DNA of 64,000 bases. Source: Sphaerosporella brunnea (lineage: Eukaryota; Ascomycota; Pezizomycetes; Pezizales; Pyronemataceae). The translations under genes and the position numbers were made by a program. The stretch is from the NCBI GenBank assembly GCA_008704415.1, contig VXIS01000137.1, positions 1-64,000 on the forward strand, in the 5' to 3' direction. Of the stretch, positions 1 through 11,229 are shown one piece after another. A model generated the notes under the pieces. It saw only the letters and a program-made list of their open reading frames with translations. It did not search any database and was not told where the DNA came from. Every line of letters starts with the position of its first letter. Position 1 is the stretch's first letter.

Positions 1-574
1 ATTAGTCAGCGTCACTGGTCAGGACAGGAAGAATTGAATTGCATAGTGTCCGTTTGTTCCCGCTGCGGCGAGCAGAGAGACGACTGTTGCGTGTTCAGTG
101 TGTCCGTCCTGACTTCAGTATATGGCATGCCGTAGAAACGAGTGATCTCAACGTCGCCCCGCGGATAGCCTGTCTGTGAACGCAAGCGTAAGGTGAACAC
201 TATGCCGACTGAGGACTTCGAATACTCGTCAACCATACGCGATTTTCCAGCGCCCGAGGATTGAATTATGGGAAAGAACTTGGCGTAGAGGCGGTATTTG
301 CAAGCGCCTCAGGGCTTCAAAACGTTCCTCCTTTGTCCGTTGCGGCACGACTGACTGCGGTATGCGATCCGTCGCTTTCGATGATAGCTCGCCTGATTAT
401 GTCGCCTCCAATGTTGGGCAAAGGTCGCGAAGTCTGTGAGTTGCGCTACCCACAGGGACAGAAACAGAAAAGGAATGGAGTCTTGTACACTACGGCTCTT
501 CAACTGTCCCGGAATGGTGTAAAATAGCGTTGAGTACACCGTTGGGCTGCGTTGGGCTAATCAAAAACCGGGCT
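1..574. other. Outer end of left arm, no recognised gene
   Basis: Open frames exist at 261-527 (+) and 12-236 (-), but neither resembles a known family. The mirror copy at 20039-20563 (-) reads as a longer 174-codon frame because of indels, and that frame runs through the neighbouring MITE. It is therefore probably not a gene. Confidence 0.5.
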
Positions 575-960
575 GGCCGTTGAACTCGCGGCAGGCTGTG
601 GGCGGCATGAGCTTGTTTCTCGGGTGGGAAGAATGGATATCATTGTATCTTCACTGGTTATCACTCTGTACGAATTCGCGAATTTTACATAGAAAGACGC
701 AGCCCACAGCGAGCCTGCCCGGGCTTCGTTGCCGGGTTGATCAAACAGGCAGCGCAGACCCGGGCATTTTGGGCCTTGTTATGAACACTGGCTCTATCGT
801 TCTGGAGCGCACTGGATCGCCTGCAGGCCGTCCAGTCCTTACCCCTCCAAGGACTGATTGGTCCAGGGCCGCCTCTCGGACTGGACTGCATGATACAAGA
901 CGCAGCCCACAGCCAGTCATCCCGGGCGTCGTAGCCGGGAACAGCTAGCCCAGCCGACCT
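575..960. mobile_element. MITE-1 element (left arm)
   Basis: A short non-autonomous element with inverted ends of the type GGCTGTGGGC and GCAGCCCACAG about 110 bp apart. Its internal core reads like TGGTTATCACTCTGTAC, and a flanking motif contains CGGGCTTCGTTGCCGGG and TGATCAAACAG. The same core and ends recur at 19862-20245, 22765-22960 and twice at 49690-50140, so it is a dispersed family. No coding capacity is seen and the transposase source is unknown. Confidence 0.7.
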
Positions 961-1437
961 TTTTTGGCAGCCGGGCTGACAGCCCGGGCTTTTTGAGCAG
1001 TCTATTGCGAACACTGAATGCGATATCGCGCAGCGGCGAAGGAGGAGCAGTCGCAGGTTGATGATGAGTTACGGGTCGTGCTGGGAGGTTAATCGAGTTT
1101 GGCTAGTCATTACGCAAAAAAAAAGTACAAAAACACGTTTGCTCCCGTGGTATGTATCTCATCACGCCGGCCATTTGACAATCTGACGCACTAGCCCGCA
1201 TATACACCTCAAAGAACAGCAGTGGTCTGACGCTCCTGCCCGTAGGGTGAGAGAGCTCTGTGGCGCTTGGCCCGCTCGTGCTTGCAATATTGACCCCAAG
1301 CAGGATGCACATCGGCACTCACATCCATGGCAAATTTAGACTGAAATGTTTTGATGCGGCTGAACAATCGACTGCTGTCCCAGTTGCGGTATAAAAAATA
1401 GCTTCTGTAGCCATCCAGGTCCGTTGTCGGTGTCGCC
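961..1437. other. No gene seen
   Basis: Only short, overlapping frames on both strands, with no motif recognised. It may be the interior of the hAT remnant whose end lies at 1438-1569. Confidence 0.4.
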
Positions 1438-1569
1438 ATGAACACAATTCTATGCAAACACTTGAACCCTGCTCGAGCGAGACTTGCCCGTCGTTTGAGC
1501 CAGCTCGAGTCGGCTCAGCTCGGAGCTCGAGCCATTGAATCGACCCGGCTGGGCCTGTGTACATCACTA
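1438..1569 (-). mobile_element. hAT-type terminal region with GCTCGAG array
   Basis: The segment contains several GCTCGAG or GGCTCAG words and ends at 1569 with GTGTACATCACTA, the reverse complement of the family terminus TAGTGATGGACACGAG with two changes. The inner border has an AATTCTATGCAAACA motif that recurs at the 5' ends of the hAT copies near 6660 and 28790. This identifies it as the 5' end of a hAT element oriented on the minus strand. The rest of that element was not recognised. Confidence 0.65.
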
Positions 1570-1914
1570 TACGACTGTGATCGGCCACGCTTGCGCGAAG
1601 CTTCTATGAAGCAGCGGAGCCGGCGATGTATGACGGCCAGCGTGTTTGACAGCGCCCAGTCTGGACTGCTGTATGCTGCTCCATCAGTCCGTTGTCGTAA
1701 CCTTCGGTACCCACTTCTGGTCCTGAAAAGGCACCTTCAAATGCCGTCCTTCTACCACCGGGCATTGTTAGAATGCTCAGTAACTTTTATGTGCGCTGAC
1801 TAGCCCTGCCAGTTTTGATCTATTACCGTGCTTTAGGCACTGCCAGCAAACCGGGAGTGAGTAAGTTCCCGATGGCAAGCAAGGCTTTGCGCCTTCAGCT
1901 TGGGGTGTTCCACA

Positions 1915-2213
1915 CACATCCTGCAGCTATTCCGGACGTCGATTTAATGCTGCATTCGGCAGCTGCCGCTCACACAACCAATCCCCCAGCTAATCCGCAT
2001 CGATATCGCCCAGTCTCACCGCCATGGCCAGGGCCCCACACACGTGAAGATCTGGCCGGCGGGCAACTCTGCGCGCGGGGCCAGCCCGAAGCCTGTGTCG
2101 TAGTTCTCACAGCGGAGGTCAAACCTGCCCAGCAACGAAAGCGCATTCATAGCCCGGTACAAAAACCTGGTCTCGCCGTGTCCGTTTCTCCCGAGTCGTC
2201 ACCGGGGAACACA
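1915..2213 (-). pseudogene. Rab geranylgeranyltransferase beta-subunit fragment (left arm)
   Basis: Reading the minus strand, the frames give GETDT, then FLYRAMNALSLLGRFDL, then CENYDTGFGLAPRAE, then AGQIFTCVG, and finally LCERQLPNAALNRRPE with LQDVC. This is the order seen in the repeated beta-subunit of type II geranylgeranyltransferase (BET2/RABGGTB), which attaches geranylgeranyl groups to Rab GTPases. Only the central third of the protein is present. It carries a frameshift after GETDT, a small deletion and in-frame TAG stops. It abuts the UDP-glucose pyrophosphorylase fragment on the same strand, an arrangement typical of transposon gene capture rather than of a host locus. Confidence 0.75.
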
Positions 2214-2801
2214 CTCGCGGAACTTCCTGATGCACTTGAGGTCTTGCAGGTGCTCCTTTGGAACCTGAGCAATCTGAAGCAGATGAACAGTTCCCTCGTA
2301 GTCGATGATGGTACCACCCTTCACGTCGGTCTTGGTCTTGTCCATAAGCTCCGTGACGTTCTCCGCGTGGCCCAAGACGCTGAAATCCACAACCGCACCC
2401 AAGTTGTCAACGTTGCTGAGGAACAGGCACTGAATTCCCCCGTCAATCCGTTCATCCAGAATACCCGAACTCTCGAGAGACTCGAAAACGCCACCGTGTC
2501 CAGGGGGTACCAGTCACCAATGGCCGAGTTGTGGGACTTGGCACGGGAAGACGCGAGTCGTTGGCAACACAGGGGTAGTGTGACCAGTTGAACGTGATGA
2601 TATCAATGTGGTGACCCTGTTACGTCTTGATGATGTTGTTGAACGCAATGATATGAACATTGTGACCTCGTACTTCTTGATGATGTTGGTAGTGGTGCCG
2701 TCGTCGGTGTTGAACGAGTTCATCACGATGAAAGGCACCTTGACACCGTAGATGCGGATCAGGTACTCCGTCTGCCTGACGGACGAGTGCAGGAACAACA
2801 T
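2205..2801 (-). pseudogene. UTP-glucose-1-phosphate uridylyltransferase fragment (left arm)
   Basis: Minus-strand translation gives SVRQTEYL, VPFIVMNSFNTDD, IIKKYE, then in another frame IDIITFNWSHYP, then WYPPGHGGVFESL, LFLSNVDNLGAVVD, TDVKGGTIIDYEG and IAQVPKEHLQDLK. These are the central motifs of eukaryotic UDP-glucose pyrophosphorylase, which makes UDP-glucose for cell-wall glucan and glycogen. About 200 of the usual ~500 residues are represented; the N-terminal nucleotide-binding loop and the C-terminal beta-helix are absent. A short internal duplication and at least two frameshifts break it. It is a captured, dead gene fragment. Confidence 0.9.
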
Positions 2802-3049
2802 GCAGCCAGCGCAGATGGAGTGGAGGTTGTGGAAAAGCGGGGTTGCTGGAAGAAGGCTGTTTTTTTTTGGTGTCGACCTTGACGCAAGGACGTAAGGAAC
2901 AGCGCCGGGGAGGATGTGGTGTAAAAGCAGCTTTTCCTGTGGATTGTTGTTGTGTCGAAGTTGATCGAAGGAATCAAGGAACGCTGTGGAGGAAGGTGCA
3001 TCAGGAAAGGCACCTTGTTTTTAGTTTCACTACTCACTGTGCACAGGAT

Positions 3050-3309
3050 GAGCTGCCTGAATATCGAGAAGACATGGTACCTGCGCCTCCTAATGACAAC
3101 TCAGCAACATCAAGCACAAACAATACTGGCAAGCGTGTGGTTGGACATCGCAAGAATAAGGCAAGTGTCAAGGCTGCCGGGAATGCTGTACTGGCTGCAG
3201 AGAAAAAGGCGGTCAACGAGGCTACAGCAATGCGTAAGGCGAAGAAGGATAAAGAGAATGTGCTGCGCCAGAAGTTACTGGCGGACGAAGCATAGGTTGA
3301 GAAAGGAAG
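3050..3309 (+). pseudogene. Unrecognised exon fragment with canonical introns (left arm)
   Basis: A plus-strand frame begins after an acceptor-like GTGCACAG and encodes a Lys/Ala-rich helical segment (for example KAAGNAVLAAEKKAVNEA). It is interrupted by one TAG at 3293-3295 and ends in GTACGT at 3310. The following 53 bases (3310-3362) look like a perfect short fungal intron with CTAAC before a CACAG acceptor. The first in-frame ATG is at 3074. The family is not recognised; the charged helix could be part of a DNA-binding or coiled-coil protein. The preserved splice sites suggest it derives from a real gene. Confidence 0.4.
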
Positions 3310-3362
3310 GTACGTATCGCCACAAGTGCACCGCCAGTCTCCCATATCTAACTGCCGCACAG

Positions 3363-4106
3363 GACCACTATTTTCTGCCTTTTTCTTCCTTGACGTTTGT
3401 ACACGCTCTTCCTGCGCCATCAGTCTCTCAGTCTCTCTTCCCTAGCTAACCGGGGCTTAGTACTGCGTTCGCACAGTGGCTGGGTTCCAGATTCGTGGTG
3501 GGGGGGGGCGGAAGATGCGGTGGGATGAAGGACTTTGATGTCTTTTTTTCGCTCTGTACATCGTTGCAACGCGGTTCCAAACAATATGCATTGGAAATTT
3601 CTGCGCACGCAGCTCGCGTTATTGAAAGAGGCGCGAGTCACAGACGTTGTACCTCTCACGTTTTCGATCACGTTTTCCTTGTCACGGTTTCCTTCACGCT
3701 CACGTTTTACTTTGAGAAAACGTGAGTCAAGCTATGGTTGTATGATAGGGCGCCTCGACTGCCCCTGGCGGATAGCTGCCGTCGCTCGTCGAGTCCGCGC
3801 TGCCGAAGCATCACCGCATTCCAAATCAGCCGTTGCTCAGCTACTGGCGTCGTACAATTGAGAGAACGGTGGTACATCGGACTTGCGCGGCAAGCAGATT
3901 GTATCGCGCGGCCTGGCCACATCACCGGAAGCGCGGATGGTCGACTGCTAGATTCACATTACATTTCACAATTGGGTGTGAGCGGCCATAGAAAACAAAC
4001 GGATGTGGAAGGAAGGGCACATATTGTATTCAAGCAATCAAGACAAAGACAGGGTATAGGTATTGACGCCGGGTAGCTCTGGTATGAAATTAACGCTGCG
4101 CCAGCA
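3363..4106. other. No gene seen
   Basis: Contains a run of nine or ten G residues near 3502 and clustered ACGTTTT words at 3655-3720. Overlapping open frames on both strands show no recognisable domain. Confidence 0.4.
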
Positions 4107-5580
4107 TCACTCCTCAAGCGAAACATCGCGCTTTAGCCGCTTCGACCTTCTCGTACGCTCAAGGGTTGCATCGCCGCCGGGGATAACATCGCCGCTGGCA
4201 ATGCCGCTGAGCGCAGTGGTTTCGCCGTCCGTCTCATCGTCCTCCCGATCCGAGTTGAACTCGGTTTTGAACAGATCATCTTCCGCCTCGTGCTTGTCCT
4301 TGCGTGGGCGGCAATAATCCAGAGCACGCCAAGTAGCCAACTCACGCAGCGACCCCTCCAGGTGGTGCGATAAGCGGCGATGTCGAATGGCCATTCCCGG
4401 TCGTCGGGGCCGATTGGCGATGCGATGAGATCAGTGATTCTGATGGCGGCATTGGCATCGGCATCCGGGGCTGGAAGTATTTGCTGCGCGTAGAAATGCC
4501 AGGGTCAGTCAAGACGTTGGGGTGCGCAGAATCAACGACGGGGCGTTCCTACCATTCGCGAGCCATCAACATCTGGTTCGCCATCGCGCGACCGCCAAAA
4601 CTCCATGAAGACGTCCAACGGTCCTACCCAGTCGGAGACCGTGACACTGGATTCCACCGCCTCGTACAGGCTCATATCGCTCACATCGTCGTGCTGGCGA
4701 TGTTTGCGTTTTTGACCAGAGCGCTGAGTCTTCGCTTCCGCTTGCTTTTCGGCTATGCCGCGGGCTGCAAACGCCGGATCACTTTGCTTGACCCGTCCTC
4801 GTGCCTGCACGTTCGCAAACTGCAACACGAACTCGTTGATCTGCTGCTCTCTGACCTTCTTCCGGCGCAGCCGACGGATAGCCCTGTCCTCCTTGGTAGT
4901 GTTCTGGTACGCAAACCTGGCGTACCTCAACTCTGACTTGGCCGTAGACCTAATGCGGAGGGTCTTTCTATGAGCCAGATGCTTAAGCTCGGGCATCTGC
5001 AGCTTCTTGGCGAGAGCGTACACCATCGCATGTCTGAGGAGGTTGCCGCCATCCTCGTCGACGTCCAAATCGGAGTTGTCTTCCAGAACCATGGCCTCGC
5101 CCTTGCCCGAGGCGCCAGGGAGCAAGCGCGCATGGTGTCGTCTGGAGGAGTGCCGACCTTGATGAAGACGACAGGGAACTTGAGGTAGCTCCAGGCCAGG
5201 AAGAACATAATGTTAGGCGAATTGCTTTTGCGATATTGTCAGTGGTGATGTCGACGGTTGATGCGTCATATTTAAGTTTTGGAATGAGGATAGCGTTGTA
5301 GTAGGGTAGGGCGAGAAGTGAATATTGATCGCCGCGCGACAATCAAAGACAACAATAAAAGTGAGATCACGCAGCAAACTTACTCAATGTGAGTCATCAT
5401 CGTTTCAGCGAATGCCATCCGCTCAAACAATCCCGCTGGATTTGCTTCCTCCCTGGCCGCTTCTGTCGACACGGGGTCGGCGGCGGCAGCGGTGGAATCC
5501 TCGCCGCCAGCAGACGCAGAGAATCCCTCGCCCGTCAGCACCTGGTCAATTGAATCGACAGTGCTCTCGAGACCCTCCAT
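4107..5580 (-). CDS. BTB/POZ-like domain protein, probably decayed (left arm)
   Basis: Minus-strand frames can be read as one gene. An acidic first exon starts at 5580 (MEGLESTVDSIDQ) and ends at a GTAAGT donor. A middle part follows with KFPVVFIKVG and HAMVYALAKKLQMPELKHLA, then ELRYARFAYQNTTKEDRAIR and a basic RRLRRKKVREQQ stretch. The last frame at 4394-4107 is rich in Asp/Glu and ends in a basic KRLK motif. The YALAKKLQMPELKHLA and RFAYQNT segments match the C-terminal helices of fungal BTB/POZ proteins. A frameshift or unseen splice lies between 5210 and 5120, and an upstream in-frame TAG precedes the first ATG. Function unknown. Confidence 0.45.
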
Positions 5581-6535
5581 TGACTCCCCGATCTGAAGGG
5601 ACTCCTCAGGGTTCTAGGCGCCGGACTCCTCCATCTCCACACCGAGGAGTGGGCTTGAATCAGCGTTGGATGTACGACGCGTAGCACCGTGATGACGGTG
5701 AAAAAACGTGTTCAACGACGCGGCAGGGGTAAAATCTTGGCGTGGGGATGGGAATTGAGGGTAGCGGTGTGGTGGTGAAGTGCTTCATGCTCGCTTCTAT
5801 TTACTTCACTCTTTGCTTTCTTGTTGACCAACCACATGACGCCGGCTCACCCCAATCTGTTGCATACCACGCGACCTCAACCTCGCAGCAGTAACTACAG
5901 CTTATGATTCTCTGCGACTTCGATATCGGATCAGGTGCAGCTGCGACAGGCATACGAAGCGACGAAATTACGACCCGCCAGCTGCTGGTAAAGGTCACCG
6001 CTCAGACGCAAGAACATCCCCCTGGGGCAGCTGATTCAGGTACTGCTCGCAAAGCACGAATGAACCGACGGGCTATATCAAGCCATCTTCCCAACGTGAC
6101 GGGGATCGCGACTGTCGATAGTCGCAACTACGCGGTGTGCGCCTGGGCGGTGTCGACGCGTGAATCCTGAAACGCGCAGTTATCTTGTTCTCTTGTTTTT
6201 TTCCCAACGCGGCATTCTTTGATCTTGGCTTTGGCGGAGTTATCGAGCAGGCGCTGGCACCTATAGAGTCGTTTATCCCCGGCCCAAGCTGTAACTATCA
6301 AGACAAAGGTACAGCAGTCAACACCATCGATTTTGCGAAAGGAAAGAGTGAAAGGAAGCGCCATGTCCTGCGGCTTGAGTGCAAGATTGTACAAATGACA
6401 ATATAAACGACAGCAAGAATTCTGTCGATAATGTCAAGTCCATGATGAAGCCACTGATGACGACAAGTGCAAGATTCATGCGTTGCAGGGTTCGGTGCCG
6501 GTCAACGTGGGTACCATATAATCTGTACTCTCTTC
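5581..6535. other. No gene seen
   Basis: Short frames only, with no domain recognised. The segment separates the BTB-like gene from the hAT element. It may hold the promoter of the BTB-like gene, but no convincing TATA box was found. Confidence 0.4.
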
Positions 6536-8655
6536 TAGTGTCGCACACGAGCCGAGCCGGCTCGAGCCAAAAGCTCGAGCCTCGGGCCCGAGCCGGCTCA
6601 AAATATAATTGTTCAAGCTCGAGCTGGCTCGAACAAAAGTAGTTCAGGCTCGAGCTGAGCCCGAGCTTTGTGATAGAATTTTAATACTCCGCTTCCGGGT
6701 GCAGCGACGAACCCGACCTCAAGTCAACCCAACCAATGTACATAGGCACGAGTGCAGATGAGTGCGGCTGGGTTGATAGACCTCGGGTCCTCGACCCTTC
6801 CTTCCTTCCAATCAACTTACCTTCACCTATCCTACCCGAACACCGCTCCCTCTCCCCCAACAAGAGTAACTTATGCCCGCACTTTCCAATGCCTTGAGTG
6901 CCGATACACCATCGCAGCCAATCACTTCTAGTGCGCAGGATGAGGACGAAGCCATGCGCGCTTTTTACAAGACGCTAGCTGGGAATTGGGGTGCAAATGT
7001 TGAGTGCCCCGCCAGAAATCAAGTCAATACTAACACCGGAGTCGCAGATACCATCCATGCTGCTGTCGGAGCACGTACACTCAGCGGAGAGAAGAGATCA
7101 CCTTACACGGCGTTCCTATACAAGCGAAAGATCATAATTCGTGAGCAAGAGCCTCCAAAAGAGGGAGCAGAAGTGACCGCCAGTGCAAAAGACTGGGACT
7201 CCAGTGGAACCGATGGGGACACGGAGTCAGTCCATCCTAGTCAGCAACCATCGTCCCGCAAGCGCAAGCGTCGACGGACCGGGAGAGTCTCAAATAGCAA
7301 GCCTCGAGAACTAGTCCGCTGCTGCCACTGCAACAAGTGTTGGGGTCCGTACGATTCTTCATACACCACCACCAGTGCATTTCAGCAACATATTGAAGGC
7401 AAGCACAAAAAGTTCCGTTCAATGAACATTCCGAGAAAAAAATGATTCAAGAGCTTCGAACACGTCTCTCCTTGAAAACGCCAGATACGTTTACTAGTAC
7501 TCCTTGGACAAAAGCCACAAAAGCCAATCTAGGAAGAACGCAAGGCGAGAAGTTTGACCTCAAGATCTATCGCCAGCTTCTTGCGGAGTTTATCGTGGAA
7601 TCTAGCTTAGCTTTCCGCGCGGTAGAATTTAAATCATTTCACCGCTTGGTGTCATACCTTATTGCAAGCGTTCCTCTGGTTTCCCGGCAAACAGTGCAGC
7701 GCGATACTGCAAAAATCAAAGAAAAAGTTCTGCAAAATATCAAGCAAGTCATTGCTGTACATGTCAGCCAACAGAAACAGCGGTTAAGCCCGACGATGGA
7801 TGCATGGACCTCAGGAAATCAGATACCGTACCTTGGAGTGACTGGCCATTGGATTGACGGAAACTGGGAAGTTTACAACGAAGCGCTGGCCTTCAAACGT
7901 TTGAGAGGATCCCATACTGATGAAAATCCGGCTACTGTCATACACGGTACGCTATGGGAGTGGAATATCGAGCATTCGCTACGGGCTATCACCGCAGACA
8001 ATGCTTCCGTCAATGATAAATTTTTCAAATGCTTGGAGAAGCTTCAACCTGAAATCAGCCGCATAGATACGCAGGTGTGATGCATGACGCACGTTAAAAA
8101 CTTTGCGGCGCAGACTATCCTTCGCAATCTTAATGGGGAAGCACGCGAACAGGATATCATAAGAAACGATGCTGACCTACCATTGACACCCGTTTCGCAG
8201 CGTTCCAGTACTGTTCGTCCACCTGAGAGATTCTTGCCCTAGTCCTTCAAGCCTTTACAAAGGTGCGATCTTCACATCTTCTATTGGAAGGACTCGAAGC
8301 GCAATGTAACGTCAAGAAGATTAAGTTTCTCCGCCCCAATAAAGATATCAAAACCCGATGGAATTCCACCACGCATTGATATAACGTGCGCTACATCTTA
8401 AGCCTGCACTGAAACAGTTCTTCAGTACAGGGAAACGTCTACAGCCATTTTGATTGGTGTCTGACGAATGACAGTCTCTGGAAAAGCTGCGTGATTTGAT
8501 CGCCCTGTTTGTTGTGGCTACGGAACGCCTCAGTGGAAGCTCATACCCAACCTTGTCGTTACAGTTTTCCAGATTGAAAACACTCAACCAGCCTTCAGCG
8601 GAGCTTCCGGGTCAATAACCAGAGTCTCTACACTCTCTCAATCACCAAGCATGCG
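6536..8655 (+). mobile_element. hAT DNA transposon, 3'-truncated (left arm)
   Basis: The 5' end is TAGTGTCGCACACGAGCC at 6536, followed by ~125 bp of GCTCGAG/GGCTCGAG words, a leader and the transposase reading frame from 6873. The transposase similarity fades near 8655, and no matching GTGTCCATCACTA terminus follows, so the 3' end has been lost. The leader around 6720-6860 recurs in reverse at 58510-58620, which shows the family was once dispersed. Confidence 0.8.
6873..8655 (+). pseudogene. hAT family transposase, broken copy (left arm)
   Basis: The ATG at 6873 opens a frame with a basic RKRKRRR stretch and a BED-like zinc finger (C-x2-C, 16 residues, H-x4-H). The core follows: SFHRLVSYLIASVPLVSR, then LSPTMDAWTSGNQIPYLGV with the usual Trp of hAT cores, then ADNASVNDKF. 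Near 7410 one A is missing from a run and shifts the frame. TGA at 8078 ends the second frame, and later frames still show TRWNSTT-like and ERLSGSSYPTLSLQ segments. The catalytic core is several percent diverged from the right-arm copy. It is certainly inactive. Confidence 0.85.
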
Positions 8656-10384
8656 TGGGTTGTTGTTAGGAAACGATTTTTGGATGGATACCGTGGGTCC
8701 GGATTTCTTGGCCTTGATTCTGTTGTTTCCGTTTTCCATAGTTTCATAGCTGTCCTTTCCAGTTGTTTTTCCAATGCAGTGCTGGATATATAGGCCCAAC
8801 GCGCGCCCTCCGGGTCAAATGAATAACGCTTTATCTCCCCTCTGAAAATGTCGTTGCGCACCCAGAAGCAGCCATCTCATGGTCCGAGGCATCAAGCTGA
8901 GTCTTGCCAGCTGCGGCCTCGAGGTTCGCCCCGTTAGAGCGAGTTTCAACCGCAGCCATACCGTGCCTCCAATAGAGTGGTGCATGCAAGATGGACTTGT
9001 CCAACGGGTTGTTACTCTGCATAGCGGCCTGGATCGTCCTACGGAGTTTCCATGGGGGCTGCCCGGTGTGAAGCGAAACAGCCGCCGGCTCGTCGTCGTT
9101 GTTGGTGCTGGTCGCAATTATGACACTCTTCTCCCGGTTGCGATTACCAACAATGCTTGCAAACTGCAATGGTGCTGCTACTGATGTGTGTACAAGAGAG
9201 CGATGTTGGTTGTTGTGTGAGCAAGAACGCACTTAGGGCCCGTCTGGATTGGCGATATTGAAGAGACAATGGTCATTTGCGCAAAATATATTTTTCCTAA
9301 AGAGGGGATCGTTTGGAACCACGCAAAACGGGGTATCTTCCGCAATTATGCGGTGGGCATTCCGCTGTGATGAGAATCCATATTACATTCCAATTTATGC
9401 TTTGGACAGCTGCGCGATTATTGCGATTCGATTACCTGCGTTTCGCGCGAGTTCTCCGTAGTTTGATAGTTGTCCTTCCTGTTCCTTTGCCCACGCGGTG
9501 CTCTATATAAAGGCCTGGCGCTCGCCCTCCGCCGTCGAATGAATGAAGGTTTATCTCCTCTTTAAAAAGCTCGTCGTGTCCCAGTTGTGCCCTCTCGGAA
9601 AGTCGGGTGACTCGGGTGCCTGCGCGATGATCCTACCGATTGCACTGAGATTCGGACCTATTTTATACAGGGGCGTCCCGGCAACTACACCACCAGCATC
9701 GGCATCGAAATTGTCTCTGATACGGAAGAGCGGTACAAGTATGGGACGGCGCTGCATAGCTGCTCCATCAGTTATTGCGGAACATAGCCATCATATACCC
9801 CAGTGATTGTGGTCCTGTCCCCACAGCCACAGTTTCTGTACACGGTGCAGAGACCCCCGCGCTCTACATTCGGATGAAACTCTCCCTACTTGAACGAGTG
9901 AGCGGCCTGGAGCTGAACCACCGCGGCTGATGGATCGCGGTATATGCCCCAAAACCCAAGATCCATGGACTATCAACGTCAAATCCCTTCAGCGATTGAT
10001 GTACATTCCCGCGATGTCGTTCACCGTCGCTTCGAGGTCGGCAGCGAACGTCACATAGTCCAGGGAGATAGTCAGGCAATGCAACTGGCGTATCGTGACT
10101 ATAGTCCTATCACCGCCTCGTGTGAATGCACAAACTGATCTTGAAGAATTACAATCGACATTGAGCCAGCAGGCATTTTTACAGTAGAGGCGCGCAGTTC
10201 AGACTCAGAAGTGCTTATGCACAACCTACCAACAGTACCGTCGAAGAATCTCCATCTTCAGCTGACTGCAAACATTTTGGAGGCGGGGGATCAACTCAAA
10301 CATTTTCAGATCACAAAGATACAGGCAGCTCTCACGGAGCGCAGCCTGTAGTCCCCTGCCGAGGTATCACTCACACCTGCTCAC
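8656..10384. other. Inner left arm, no firm gene
   Basis: A minus-strand frame at 8831-9232 (133 codons, Ala/Asn/Thr-rich) is intact here but broken by an indel in the mirror copy. Nothing in it is recognised. The rest contains the duplicated short segment described separately and short frames near 9551-10138 without homology. Confidence 0.4.
8740..9580 (-). repeat. Diverged duplicated segment with TATA-like box (left arm)
   Basis: Two related ~100-bp stretches at about 8740-8840 and 9450-9580 both read, on the plus strand, a TATATA(A)GGC motif, a CGCGCCCTCC- or CGCTCGCCCTCC-type word, then GAATGAA and TTTATCTCC. On the minus strand they encode similar peptides: EIKRYSFD with GGRALGLYI, and EINLHSFDGGGRAPGLYI. 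The pair looks like two decayed copies of one short gene piece. Confidence 0.5.
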
Positions 10385-10426
10385 AGTCCTCAACCAGCAC
10401 CAACATGTTGGTGCTGGTTGAGACTG
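10385..10426. other. Axis of the palindrome, no spacer
   Basis: The arms meet directly at a self-complementary core, CACCAACATGTTGGTG, centred between 10405 and 10406. The first asymmetry is one extra C in the left arm about 12 bases from the axis. There is no unique loop sequence, which is what a fold-back replication product, a fused hairpin end or a read-through artefact would leave. Confidence 0.9.
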
Positions 10427-11229
10427 TGAGCAGGTGTGAGTGATACCTCGGCAGGGGACTACAGGCTGCGCTCCGTGAGAGCTGCCTGTATCTTTGTGAT
10501 CTGAAAATGTTTGAGTTGATCCCCCGCCTCCAAAATGTTTGCAGTCAGCTGAAGATGGAGATTCTTCGACGGTACTGTTGGTAGGTTGTGCATAAGCACT
10601 TCTGAGTCTGAACTGCGCGCCTCTACTGTAAAAATGCCTGCTGGCTCAATGTCGATTGTAATTCTTCAAGATCAGTTTGTGCATTCACACGAGGCGGTGA
10701 TAGGACTATAGTCACGATACGCCAGTTGCATTGCCTGACTATCTCCCTGGACTATGTGACGTTCGCTGCCGACCTCGAAGCGACGGTGAACGACATCGCG
10801 GGAATGTACATCAATCGCTGAAGGGATTTGACGTTGATAGTCCATGGATCTTGGGTTTTGGGGCATATACCGCGATCCATCAGCCGCGGTGGTTCAGCTC
10901 CAGGCCGCTCACTCGTTCAAGTAGGGAGAGTTTCATCCGAATGTAGAGCGCGGGGGTCTCTGCACCGTGTACAGAAACTGTGGCTGTGGGGACAGGACCA
11001 CAATCACTGGGGTATATGATGGCTATGTTCCGCAATAACTGATGGAGCAGCTATGCAGCGCCGTCCCATACTTGTACCGCTCTTCCGTATCAGAGACAAT
11101 TTCGATGCCGATGCTGGTGGTGTAGTTGCCGGGACGCCCCTGTATAAAATAGGTCCGAATCTCAGTGCAATCGGTAGGATCATCGCGCAGGCACCCGAGT
11201 CACCCGACTTTCCGAGAGGGCACAACTGG
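10427..11229. other. Inner right arm, no gene seen
   Basis: Mirror of about 9580-10384. Short frames at 10731-11259 lack recognisable domains. Confidence 0.4.

Noticed and set aside
1815..2591. A 258-codon plus-strand frame in the left arm (mirrored at 18229-19005)
   Set aside because: It is antisense to the pyrophosphorylase and transferase fragments, whose motifs are clear on the other strand. The long frame is a by-product of their codon use.
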